Source: CAWBRT01 sp963832785
GTDB taxonomy: Bacteria > Acidobacteriota > Terriglobia > Terriglobales > Acidobacteriaceae
Reading direction: 5' to 3'
DNA: 64,000 nucleotides
Assembly (NCBI GenBank): GCA_963832785.1
Contig: CAWHVF010000004.1
Span: 186,001 to 250,000, forward strand
Within the stretch, counting starts at the first letter, position 1. Each line of letters starts with the position of its first letter. Below, in pieces: positions 17,943 through 26,143 of this stretch. Both the position numbers and the translations under genes were made by a program. The notes beneath the pieces were generated by a model that did no database searches, was not told the DNA's origin, and saw nothing but the letters and a program-made list of their open reading frames with translations.

Positions 17943-18167
17943 GTGGATATTAATCTTTTTTAATTCATCGCCATCGCGCAGACACTTCACTATCGCTTTC
18001 TGCCGCGAGGGCTTCAGAATTTTTCTCAACACATCCTGCAGCATCGTCTTGTCTAGTGTCAACTCAGCCAGACTCTCTAGACGAACGTTTTCATCCTCTA
18101 GCTGTTTCAGTTGCCGGACTTGGTCGACTTCCATGCCGACATCTGAGCACACAACTCGACATAGCAT
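17928..18167 (-). pseudogene. IS3-family transposase remnant
   Basis: The 79-codon frame contains GMEVDQVRQLKQLEDENVRL then LTLDKTMLQDVLRKILKPSR, which matches the junction of the leucine-zipper end of OrfA with the start of OrfB in IS3-type elements. No helix-turn-helix start, no DDE catalytic domain and no clear terminal repeats remain. It sits between panB and livK in a co-directional block, so the insertion split or scarred the operon. Confidence 0.75.
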
Positions 18168-18220
18168 TGAATGAAACCCTGGCGAAACGAAATACCGGCC
18201 GTTGATCTACTAAAAATCCC

Positions 18221-19087
18221 TCAATCGCGGTCCGATTGTTTTACTTCTTCCAGAATTGTTTTCAATACCGCTTCATTGATATGGTAGGTTTCCTGATCCG
18301 TTGGATAATCTCCGCTCTGCACATCCTTTATATATGCTTCGAAAGCTTTGCCTATAATTTCATGCAGTTTTACATAGTTACGTGAAAATTTTGGAATGGG
18401 GCCATCAATCATTCCCAGCAAATCCGATGAAACTATTCCGTGGCCGTCGACATACGGTCCGGCACCGTAACCTATGACAGGGATCTCAAGGCGCTCGGCG
18501 ATAATCCTTGAAATCTGATCTGGCACGCACTCAAGGATAAGTGCGAACGCGCCAACGTCTTGCAGTCGTTGCGCGTCATCAATGATCTTTCGCGCAGTCT
18601 TTAGATCTTTCCCCTGCACCTTGGGTCCACCCAAAATTGACATATTTTGCGGAGTTAAGCCTAAATGAGCCATCACCGGTATTCCGGCGTTGTGGACGGC
18701 CTTTACTAGGCCGACTACATCGCCAAAACCCTCTAGCTTTACCGCATCTGTCCCGCCTTCTCTTAAGTAACGGCCGGCATTAATAATTGTGTCTCGTTCA
18801 CCGAGATTCGCAGACATGAAGGGCATGTCACCAATAACAAATGTACGCTGTGTCGCCCTGGTAACTGCTTTCGCATGATGGAGCATCTCCTCCATCGTAG
18901 CGGTCACCGTGGATTTCTGTCCCAAAACAGTTTGCGCTAATGAGTCCCCAATAAGTATTGTGTCAAGACCAATTCGATCTGCGATCAAGGCAGTTGGATA
19001 ATCATAGACGCTTAGCATTGATATCTTTTTGCCATCCTTCTTCATCTGGTGAAGTTCTGGCACCGATACTTTCTTTCGTTCACTCAT
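18221..19087 (-). CDS. panB: 3-methyl-2-oxobutanoate hydroxymethyltransferase (PanB)
   Basis: The 288-residue protein is a PanB-family TIM barrel. PanB moves a hydroxymethyl group from methylene-THF to 2-oxoisovalerate, reversibly, giving ketopantoate. Seen: LSVYDYPTALIADRIG, LIGDSLAQTVLG, DMPFMSANLG, HLGLTPQNMS and ALILECVP with the catalytic Glu. It departs from the usual family at KLEGF (normally KLEGG) and YGAGPYVDGHG. No panC or panD is near. Its place among an SDR, a HisD-like enzyme, FolD and Fhs suggests it acts in reverse or on an analogue in a catabolic route. ATG 19087 has AAAGGACG upstream. Confidence 0.88.
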   Translation of the reverse strand: MSERKKVSVPELHQMKKDGKKISMLSVYDYPTALIADRIGLDTILIGDSLAQTVLGQKSTVTATMEEMLHHAKAVTRATQRTFVIGDMPFMSANLGERDTIINAGRYLREGGTDAVKLEGFGDVVGLVKAVHNAGIPVMAHLGLTPQNMSILGGPKVQGKDLKTARKIIDDAQRLQDVGAFALILECVPDQISRIIAERLEIPVIGYGAGPYVDGHGIVSSDLLGMIDGPIPKFSRNYVKLHEIIGKAFEAYIKDVQSGDYPTDQETYHINEAVLKTILEEVKQSDRD

Positions 19088-19134
19088 TTCGCGTCCTTTC
19101 TTAATATAGTTAAGTCGTTTAACCGCTTGATCGC

Positions 19135-19908
19135 TTAATGAGCTGTCCAGCCGCCATCAATCATAAGTACATGGCCAGTTACCCGGTCCGCCGCACTTGA
19201 CGCGAGATAAATGGCGCCCCCTACGATGTCTTCAGGCGAACCGTATTCTTGTAGTAGCAGATTCTCGAATACGTATTTGCGGAACTCCGGATCTTCCAGC
19301 ATTGGTTTAGATAGCTTAGTTTCAACAAATGTTGGAGCTATTGCGTTCACATTGATGTGGTGCTTCGCCCACTCAGTTGCCAGCACCCTGGTTAGCTGGT
19401 TTAGTCCGCCCTTAGTTGAGCAATAGGCAGCTCTTTTAATCATTCCTACGCAGCCTGCCTGCGAGGAAATATTGATGATCTTGCCTTTCTTCTGGCGAAT
19501 CATTATTTTCCCGACCAGTTGAGAGAAGAAAAACGGGGCTTTGAGATTCAAGTCGAAAGTCTTGTCCCAGATTTCCTCGGTTACATCCTCAGCCCATTGC
19601 GGATAGTTGACGCCGGCATTGTTGACCAAGATATCGATGTGACCAAATTTTGTTTCAACCTCATTCACCAATTTCTTTATCTGTTCCATCTTGGTCACAT
19701 CCGTCTTGGACGTAAACACATTACCTCCAAGAGCCTGGATTTCCTTCTTTGCGTCTTCCAATTCCTTGTCCAAGATATCGCAGATAACGATATCAGCCCC
19801 GTGTCTCGCGAAGCCTTTGGCAATATGCAAGCCGATCCCCCGCGCGCCCCCGGTAATAATTGCTACTTTTCCTGAAAGGTCGAATTCGCTCCTGCCTTGT
19901 TTGTTCAT
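19135..19908 (-). CDS. Short-chain dehydrogenase/reductase
   Basis: This 257-residue classical SDR has the NAD(P) motif TGGARGIGLHIAKGF, the NNAGVN motif, catalytic Ser in INISSQAG, YCSTKGG with Tyr and Lys, and ends IDGGWTAH. It looks closest to gluconate 5-dehydrogenase-like oxidoreductases. ATG 19908 has GGAAGG upstream. In this operon it would oxidise or reduce a hydroxyl/keto acid linked to the PanB step; pantoate-like compounds are a guess. Confidence 0.92.
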   Translation of the reverse strand: MNKQGRSEFDLSGKVAIITGGARGIGLHIAKGFARHGADIVICDILDKELEDAKKEIQALGGNVFTSKTDVTKMEQIKKLVNEVETKFGHIDILVNNAGVNYPQWAEDVTEEIWDKTFDLNLKAPFFFSQLVGKIMIRQKKGKIINISSQAGCVGMIKRAAYCSTKGGLNQLTRVLATEWAKHHINVNAIAPTFVETKLSKPMLEDPEFRKYVFENLLLQEYGSPEDIVGGAIYLASSAADRVTGHVLMIDGGWTAH

Positions 19909-20042
19909 CTTATGCCTTCCTCACTCATTCAAAAAATTCGAAACCGCAAGAACATCACTGCCACTTTCGATTGGCACACAAGAGTAGATCCTGGCCCGTC
20001 TATATGTGCATGAACGCCAAAAGCGGAAAGCATCTGGGCTGC

Positions 20043-20393
20043 CTATTTCGATTTCTTCCCGGCTTCAATAATTGCCCGCAACCGACCCTCGAAAAATGGG
20101 GCTGGGTTCAGTATCCGAGATTCTTGATGAAGAATTAGCGGCATTAGCTTCTTCAGGTAGTTTTGCCAATCAGGGTCAGCAATCATCTGTGTTCGTCTCG
20201 CAACGCGCTGATTGAGATCCTCGAAAGCCCACATATGGACAATCAGGTTCAAGGTGCCAATTTCGGAAGTGTAGTACCCCACCATTGCCGGGAGATGCCT
20301 GAGTTGAATTGCCATACCCTCTTGCTCGTATAGCTTGAGAAAATCCGGCGCTTTACCTGGCTGAACCGTATAAATCCGTTCTTCGACAAACAT
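20043..20393 (-). CDS. NIPSNAP family protein
   Basis: The 116-residue protein begins MFVEERIYTVQPGKAPDFLK and has GYYTSEIGTLNLIVHMWAFE, a clear NIPSNAP ferredoxin-like fold. Bacterial members are small cytosolic proteins often found beside catabolic dehydrogenases; their biochemical role is poorly known. ATG 20393 follows AAGGAG. It lies between the HisD-like and SDR genes. Confidence 0.85.
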   Translation of the reverse strand: MFVEERIYTVQPGKAPDFLKLYEQEGMAIQLRHLPAMVGYYTSEIGTLNLIVHMWAFEDLNQRVARRTQMIADPDWQNYLKKLMPLILHQESRILNPAPFFEGRLRAIIEAGKKSK

Positions 20394-20538
20394 CGTAGCT
20401 TCTCCTTGTTAGCTTGAATCAAGTATTTGCGAAATTACATGCAATATGCTTCCTGACGCATCCCCTTAGCAAAAGCGCGGCAGTAGCGAAGATGAACGCT
20501 TCAACCGATTGATCCGGCTAAGATCAATGAGGCAGCAT

Positions 20539-21846
20539 CTAATCCGCGGCACCGCCATACGGCACAACCTGATGGCCGTAGCGCCGCAGGCGGATATTGG
20601 CCTGCTCGCCGTGAGCAGCAAACCCTTCAAGTGCGCAAAGCCGCGAACAGTATTTACCGACCAGTGTCGATGCTTCATCGGTCAGCACGCGTTGAAAGGT
20701 GCAGGTTTTCAGGAATTTGCCAACCCAAAGACCTCCTGTATAATTGGCCGCCTTCTTTGTCGGCAAGGTATGATTTGTACCGATAACCTTGTCACCATAG
20801 GAAACGTTTGTGCGCGGCCCCAGAAACAACGCGCCGTAATTCCTCATGTTCTTCAGAAAATAATCGTCATTTCGCGTCATGACTTGCACATGCTCGGACG
20901 AAATTTCATCCGCGACCTTTACCATCTCCTCGTCATTTTCAGCGACGATCACCTGCCCGTACTTTGACCATGATTGAATCGCGATCTTGGCCGTCGGCAG
21001 AATCTTCAACAATCGATCGACTTGTTCCATAGTTTCGCGGGCAAGTTTTTCGGAGGTCGTAAGTAGAATTGCAGGGGAATCCGGTCCATGCTCCGCCTGT
21101 CCCAAGAGGTCAGTTGCGCAAAGCTCGCCGTCCACAGTTTCGTCAGCGATGACCAGGGTTTCGGTCGGTCCGGCAAACAGGTCAATACCGACGCGGCCAA
21201 AAAGCTGGCGTTTGGCTTCCGCAACGTACGCATTTCCGGGACCGATCAACATATTGACGGGAGCAATGCTCTTGGTTCCCAGCGCCATCGCACCGATAGC
21301 CTGAATACCCCCCAGACAATATATTTCATCCGCACCACCGAGATATTGCGCGGCGACGATTGCAGGTGCCGGTTTGCCTTGGAACGCGGGGGCACAAGTC
21401 ACGATGCGTGGCACCCCAGCCACTTTCGCTGTAACTATTGACATGTGTGCAGATGCGAGCATGGGATACTTTCCACCCGGCACATAGCACCCGGCTGCAT
21501 TGACCGGAATGTGCTTGTGACCAAGAATTACCCCGGGCATCGTTTCGATCTCAATCTCTTTCATTGAATCGCGCTGATGCTGCGCGAAGTTTCGCACCTG
21601 TGCCTGAGCAAATTCGATGTCAGTGATGTTCTTTTTGGACAGCTGTGAGATGCAAGCTTGAATTTCCGCATCGGTGAGCCGATAGTCGTCCCTGTCCAAG
21701 TGGTCAAACTTAATGGACAGCTCGCGCACGGCGGCATCGCCGCGCTGTTCAATATCGGCCAAGATCTTCTCCACGACCTCCCGCACTTCCCGAGCGGCGT
21801 TCTTAACGGCCTCGGGTTCCGCACCTTTTTTCAGCCATTTGGCCAT
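20539..21846 (-). CDS. HisD-like zinc-dependent alcohol dehydrogenase (HpsN-like)
   Basis: The 435-residue enzyme is a histidinol dehydrogenase homologue. Zinc and catalytic positions are kept: GQAEHGPDS (Gln, His), EISSEHVQVM (Glu-His pair), YGDKVIGTNHTLPT (Asp) and EGFAAHGEQ (His). No other his gene is present. The form NHTLPTKKAANYTGGLWVGK is like the catabolic HisD paralogues such as HpsN, which oxidises 2,3-dihydroxypropane-1-sulfonate to sulfolactate. It is the first gene of the regulated block, with a strong promoter and operator in front. A primary alcohol is therefore probably oxidised to a carboxylate as the first intracellular step. Confidence 0.85.
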   Translation of the reverse strand: MAKWLKKGAEPEAVKNAAREVREVVEKILADIEQRGDAAVRELSIKFDHLDRDDYRLTDAEIQACISQLSKKNITDIEFAQAQVRNFAQHQRDSMKEIEIETMPGVILGHKHIPVNAAGCYVPGGKYPMLASAHMSIVTAKVAGVPRIVTCAPAFQGKPAPAIVAAQYLGGADEIYCLGGIQAIGAMALGTKSIAPVNMLIGPGNAYVAEAKRQLFGRVGIDLFAGPTETLVIADETVDGELCATDLLGQAEHGPDSPAILLTTSEKLARETMEQVDRLLKILPTAKIAIQSWSKYGQVIVAENDEEMVKVADEISSEHVQVMTRNDDYFLKNMRNYGALFLGPRTNVSYGDKVIGTNHTLPTKKAANYTGGLWVGKFLKTCTFQRVLTDEASTLVGKYCSRLCALEGFAAHGEQANIRLRRYGHQVVPYGGAAD

Positions 21847-21868
21847 AAACTTTTCCCCTTGACTAATA

Positions 21869-21884
21869 TTGCATACGTATGCAA
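21869..21884 (-). promoter_or_regulatory. LacI-type operator, perfect 16-bp palindrome
   Basis: TTGCATACGTATGCAA is a perfect palindrome with a central CG, the usual shape of LacI/GalR-family operators. It lies just downstream of the -10 box of the promoter at 21894-21922, where a bound repressor blocks transcription. A related pair of half-sites, TGCATTTATTGCA, lies at 21933-21945. The centres are about 62 bases apart, close to six helical turns. Confidence 0.8.
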
Positions 21885-21893
21885 AATAAAAGA

Positions 21894-21922
21894 ATTATAG
21901 GAGCCCTTCTATGGCTTGACAA
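21894..21922 (-). promoter_or_regulatory. Sigma-70 promoter of the HisD-PanB-Liv-Fhs block
   Basis: On the minus strand TTGTCA (21917-21922) is followed after 17 bases by a perfect TATAAT (21894-21899). The transcript would start near 21888 and run through the operator to the HisD-like ATG at 21846, which has AAGGGGAA before it. Confidence 0.85.
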
Positions 21923-21945
21923 GTGTTTTTTTTGCATTTATTGCA

Positions 21946-22295
21946 TCGAGACGCGCAAGCAAAGCGGCCAACCCATTCCTGCGCAACTGCGGCATCAGTC
22001 ATGATCTACCGCAGCATCAGAGGCCAATTGCGAGCCCTGCGCTCGAGTTTCTGTAGCGGTGGTCTTTACTGCTGTTCTCTTGGCGCTGTTTCATTGGCTG
22101 AAAAATCTGGAGCATCGGGTGTCCTTTTACCGTCGCGGGCATTGCATATGGTTGGCTCCGTGTAGCTTCGCACTCCACGACGGCGGCGGCTGTCACCATC
22201 GCAAAATCGGGCAGAGCAATCCCCGACCGGGCCGCACAGGGTACGGGCGTCCCGCGCAGAAACCGCTGATGAAGTTATGGGAACCGAATCGCTGA
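21946..22295. other. Intergenic stretch, no gene seen
   Basis: Between the divergent HisD-like and folC genes, this part shows no convincing coding frame or RNA. The following 61 bases are copy 2 of the folD-type block. Confidence 0.5.
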
Positions 22296-22356
22296 TGCAA
22301 ACTCACTCCCGAGCAGGACAATTTCAGCCATTCAGAGCTGGAAAAAGAGATTCCTG
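22296..22356 (+). repeat. 61-bp block shared with the folD upstream region (copy 2)
   Basis: This is the second copy of the block at 9596-9657, in the same orientation relative to its downstream gene. The ribosome site of copy 1 is damaged here by a one-base loss (GGAGAT becomes GAGAT) and the small ATG is missing. It ends 50 bases before folC. Confidence 0.8.
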
Positions 22357-22406
22357 CTAGCAACGAAGAACCTGGAACGGTTCTCGCGTTCTATACTGGC
22401 AGAGGA

Positions 22407-23831
22407 ATGGTTGCCTATCAGACCGCTGTCTCGGAGTTGTATCAGCTTGGGCACGAGCTGTATCTAACCCCGTCCTACAAATTCGACCCGCGTTACATGC
22501 GCGTGCTGTGCCAGGCGCTGGGTTCGCCGGATACGCGCTTCCGCTCGGTGCTGATTGCCGGCACCAACGGCAAGGGCTCGACGGCGGCCACGCTGGCTTC
22601 TATTCTGCGCTGCGCCGGCTACCGCACCGGACTGTACACTTCGCCGCACCTGGTGCGCATCAACGAGCGCATCCGCATCGATGGCGAGCCTGTCTCCGAC
22701 GCTCATTTTGCCGCCGCCTACGACCGCGTGCGCCGAGTGGCCTCCAGCCTGGTGGCTGAGGGCGGCCTGCCCTGGCATCCCAGCTTTTTTGAGACCACGA
22801 CGGCGCTGGCCTTCGAGCACTTCGCGCGCCAGGGCGTTGAGATCGCCGTGGTCGAGGTGGGAATGGGTGGACGGCTCGACGCCACCAACATCCTGGAGCC
22901 GCTGATCTCGGTGATCAGCGACGTCGACCTCGATCATCAGGCGTTTCTCGGCAACACTATTGCTGAGATCGCCGCGGAAAAGGCGGGAATCATGCGCCGC
23001 GGGCGGCCCCTGATCACGCTGCCGCAGCATCCCGAGGCCAACGCCACCCTCGGCAAGGCCATTCTGGAGAGCGGAGCCCTGCCGATCAACGCGGCGCGTT
23101 ACGTTGCTTCGCTAGCGCCGCAGACTGAGGAGCTGGTGAGTTCATCCCGGCGCGCGGGTGGGCGCGCCAGCTTCACCATGGAGGTCATGGGAGAAGAGGT
23201 CGAAATCGCGCCGGCGCTGGCGGGACGGCATCAGCTTCGCAACCTGGCGCTGGCCATCAGCGCCGTCGAGGAGTTGCACAAGCTGGGCTACAAGATTTCT
23301 CCGCAGCAGGTGGCCGAAGGCACCCGCCTGACCCGCTGGCCGGGACGCTTCCAGGTGCTGGAAGCCGAATCGCCTCAGCAAACGCAACCACGGCGTTTGC
23401 CAGGGGCCCCGCAACCTGGCAGTCTGCGTCCCGAGACGGTGCTCGACGTGGCCCATAACCCCGCCGGCGCCTGGGCGCTGCGGGCAGGGCTATCGGAGAA
23501 CATCTCCCGGGCTGGCAGTCGTCCGCTGGTGATGGTCTTCGGCGCCATGCGCGATAAGGCGATCCGCGAGATGGCGCGCATTCTCTTCCCGCTGGCACAA
23601 AGCGTGGTGCTGTGCCAGCCGGCGGGCAATCCGCGCGCCGCCACTACGGCTGAGCTGGCCGAGGCCGCAGGAGGCTGCGGCGTCCCGCTGGCGCAGGTAC
23701 CCGAGGTGAGAGACGCCATTCGCGAGGCCAGCACCCGCGCCCGGCAGCTCGGTCCCGATCCCCTGCTGGTGATCACCGGCTCCATCTACGTGGTCGGCGA
23801 AGCCATGCAGGCGCTGAAGATTGAGCCGTGA
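22407..23831 (+). CDS. folC: Folylpolyglutamate / dihydrofolate synthase
   Basis: The 474-residue Mur-ligase-fold enzyme adds glutamate to folates. Signatures are the P-loop IAGTNGKGSTAATLASIL, the SPHLVRINERIRIDGE loop, EVGMGGRLDATN and ISDVDLDHQAFLGN. The C-terminal domain carries DVAHNPAGAWAL. ATG 22407 has AGAGGA close upstream. It is slightly longer than the usual 420-450 residues because of an insert near residue 325 (QQTQPRRLPGAPQPG). Confidence 0.95.
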   Translation: MVAYQTAVSELYQLGHELYLTPSYKFDPRYMRVLCQALGSPDTRFRSVLIAGTNGKGSTAATLASILRCAGYRTGLYTSPHLVRINERIRIDGEPVSDAHFAAAYDRVRRVASSLVAEGGLPWHPSFFETTTALAFEHFARQGVEIAVVEVGMGGRLDATNILEPLISVISDVDLDHQAFLGNTIAEIAAEKAGIMRRGRPLITLPQHPEANATLGKAILESGALPINAARYVASLAPQTEELVSSSRRAGGRASFTMEVMGEEVEIAPALAGRHQLRNLALAISAVEELHKLGYKISPQQVAEGTRLTRWPGRFQVLEAESPQQTQPRRLPGAPQPGSLRPETVLDVAHNPAGAWALRAGLSENISRAGSRPLVMVFGAMRDKAIREMARILFPLAQSVVLCQPAGNPRAATTAELAEAAGGCGVPLAQVPEVRDAIREASTRARQLGPDPLLVITGSIYVVGEAMQALKIEP

Positions 23832-23905
23832 TGCTTGGAAGACCTGGCGCAGCGTCTTGCACCTTGTTGTGAATTCTCCTGAAAAGGATCGACTGAGGAG
23901 CGCAC

Positions 23906-24331
23906 ATGCAGACTAGCGCACGCAACATGTTTCCTGGAAGAGTGACAAACGTTACCAAGGGGGCGGTGAACGCCGAGATCGAACTGACCCTGGCGAGTGG
24001 CGGCAAAATCATCGCTGGCATCACGAATGCAAGCGTGGATCGCCTCGGCCTCAAGCCTGGGACAAAGGCCATCGCGCTTATCAAGGCAAGCTGGATCATC
24101 TTGGGAAAGGACCTGCATGCCAAGAAGTTGAGTACCCGCAATATTCTTTGCGGCACCGTGGACAAGGTTCAAGAAGGAGCGGTGAACAGCGAAGTGATTC
24201 TGAAACTCGATGGTGGACATTCGCTGACGGCAATCATTACAAACGTAAGCGCCCACAGCCTCGGCTTCAAGAAGGGCGACCATGCCTGTGCCGCCTTCAA
24301 GGCTGGGCATGTGATTCTCGGTGTGGAATAG
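23906..24331 (+). CDS. Tandem Mop-domain molybdate-binding protein (ModG-like)
   Basis: The 141-residue protein is two Mop (TOBE-type) domains in a row, about 1-68 and 72-141. Each has the pattern ARN/TRN, then GAVN(A/S)E, then ITNxS, LGxKxG and a final VIxG/IILG. This is the layout of ModG, a cytosolic molybdate or tungstate store. ATG 23906 has GAGGAGCGCAC upstream. It stands 74 bases after folC. A MOT1 transporter (46404) and a molybdopterin enzyme (55710) elsewhere in the window fit a molybdenum theme. Confidence 0.85.
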   Translation: MQTSARNMFPGRVTNVTKGAVNAEIELTLASGGKIIAGITNASVDRLGLKPGTKAIALIKASWIILGKDLHAKKLSTRNILCGTVDKVQEGAVNSEVILKLDGGHSLTAIITNVSAHSLGFKKGDHACAAFKAGHVILGVE

Positions 24332-24393
24332 AAACCTGCGCCAAGCACGTTGACGTTCTAGAGCTAGAGCAAATTTATAGTTGCTGTACCCAG

Positions 24394-24781
24394 GTGGAAG
24401 CACCGGGCTTTAGCCCGGTGAATAGGTCCACCTAAATTTAAGGGGCTTTTAAAGCCGGTTCCCTTTCCGACTGCGGTTCGCCGGGCTATTGAGGCCTGCA
24501 AAAGTAATGTCCCAGGCTTCTTATGGATGACCGATGTGTCTAGATCAAAATATTGAGAACGTCATTCCGACCAAAGCCGTGCGCAGCCCGGCGGAGTGGA
24601 GGAATCTTGTGTTTTGCCGCGAAAACACAAGATGACTCGACTCCGGCGCTACCCGCCGCCGCTCGCCATGACGTCTCTTTCTTGGATACACGATCACTGT
24701 AATGGGACCCTAATCACATCGAACATGTGCTGTCCCTGGGACATAACATATACAGCAATCAATAAAGCCCGGCGCTTCCAC
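24394..24781. repeat. MITE-like element with 19-bp inverted ends
   Basis: The left end GTGGAAGCACCGGGCTTTA (24394-24412) is repeated in reverse complement at 24763-24781 with one mismatch. Inside lie a hairpin CACCGGGC/GCCCGGTG (24401-24420), a second inverted pair around TGTCCCAGG/CCTGGGACA, and a hairpin CTTGTGTTTT/AAAACACAAG near 24606-24630. There is no open frame. It is non-autonomous repeat DNA of the MITE or REP type. Confidence 0.6.
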
Positions 24782-25152
24782 GGTTAGTGAGTACATCAAC
24801 TCTGAAACCGCTCTAGTTGACCGGTCGCATGCGGCAAAGCTGGTGGCATGCGACTGACCAGCAGGGTAGCAAAGTCTATGTGCATGTCGAGGAACTCAGA
24901 TTTGTGAAGTTGTAATGCTTACGGCTCGCGCGGCTGCGATTGTCACACTGCTCACACATAAAACACTGCCTACCCTCAGCCTCCCCCACACGTACACGAT
25001 CTCGATCGATTTGTACGCTAAAAAGGAGCGTTCCAGCCGCACGGCGAGCTCCCAACCGGCCCTTTTCAGACCCGGGCGCGATACCCATCCGGGGGCGCTC
25101 GGTACAGCATAGCGGTCGATGCCCGGCGCGTTCCCGCTTGCACTTCCAATAC
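24782..25152. other. Intergenic stretch, no gene seen
   Basis: The 370 bases between the repeat element and the end of the lactonase-type gene hold only short frames with unlikely composition. I see no RNA gene and no clear terminator. Confidence 0.5.
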
Positions 25153-25956
25153 TCAAAGGCCCAGCACCGGCGTCTTTTTTATGCGCTCTTCCAGTTCCGG
25201 CTCGTGGCAGGGGAGCATAAGCCGGAGGTTTGCCGCGCGCTTCTTCTGCAGCTCGATGCTCTTCCAGCAGGCGACTATGTCGGCGTAGCGTCCCGGCGGT
25301 GTGATCGTGTAGTGGATCTGCGGAATGGGGTTGAAGTTGGCCATCAGGAAGACGGAGTCGCCGGCGCAGATATAGCTGCCGTCCTTGGTATCCACTTCGA
25401 CCGACTGGTGTCCCGGAGAGTGCCCCGGCGTGGGGAAGACCCGCACCCCCGCCGTGATCTCTTCTTCGCCGTCTACGACATCGATCTTCAGGCCCTCAAA
25501 CGGCCGTCGTACGCCCAGGCAGGGATGCTCGTACGACTTGTAATAAAGAGGAATGGGGTCCAGCGCGAATTCATATTCCACGCGGTGGGCGATAAACCGT
25601 GCCCGGGTAAACTTCTCCATGTAGAAGATGTGGTCCCAGTGCAGATGGGTAAAGATGACGGTGCCGACGTCTTCGCACTGGTAGCCGATCTTCGCCAGTT
25701 GCTCGTGGATCGCCATTCCTTCCGGCTGGTACGATCCGGGATGATGGTATTTTTCCGCCCGCTCGGTCCAAGCCATGCCGGTATCGACCAGCACCAGCTC
25801 CTTGCCGCCCTCGATTAGAAAGGTAAAAACCGGAAGCGGGACCTTCTGGTCGCTGACATTCTTCAGGTATTCAATAGTCGAATGATGGTAATGATATTGT
25901 TTCGGCGAAGTAAGAACGTAACCGGTGTTAATCGGCCTGATAGTCAAGCTAGCCAT
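25153..25956 (-). CDS. Metallo-beta-lactamase-fold lactonase-type hydrolase
   Basis: The 267-residue enzyme has the zinc motif HLHWDH (in VIFTHLHWDHIFY), later metal ligands in TPGHSPGHQSVEV and AGDSVF, and a last His in MLPCHEPE. This is the pattern of N-acyl homoserine lactonases such as AttM/AiiA. I chose ATG 25956 (MASLTIRP); the frame continues upstream without coding character. It has no signal peptide. It may break acyl-homoserine lactones or another lactone; the context does not decide. Confidence 0.85.
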   Translation of the reverse strand: MASLTIRPINTGYVLTSPKQYHYHHSTIEYLKNVSDQKVPLPVFTFLIEGGKELVLVDTGMAWTERAEKYHHPGSYQPEGMAIHEQLAKIGYQCEDVGTVIFTHLHWDHIFYMEKFTRARFIAHRVEYEFALDPIPLYYKSYEHPCLGVRRPFEGLKIDVVDGEEEITAGVRVFPTPGHSPGHQSVEVDTKDGSYICAGDSVFLMANFNPIPQIHYTITPPGRYADIVACWKSIELQKKRAANLRLMLPCHEPELEERIKKTPVLGL

Positions 25957-26143
25957 GAATGGAAGAACCTCCCTGAACAGACAATTTCCGGCGCAATCGT
26001 CATTTAACCCCAATCCCCCGGCGGTAGGGAGATTTTGGACCTTATTATTATCGCATCCGCTGGAAGACCGTCGCGGCGTCTCCTGCTGACTGGACACGTG
26101 GAACAGCGCCCGGTTGTGGCCGTTCCGCCCGAAGACCTGTGAC

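Noticed and set aside
20539..21846. Naming the HisD-like gene hisD
   Set aside because: No histidine genes nearby and sequence features of catabolic paralogues.
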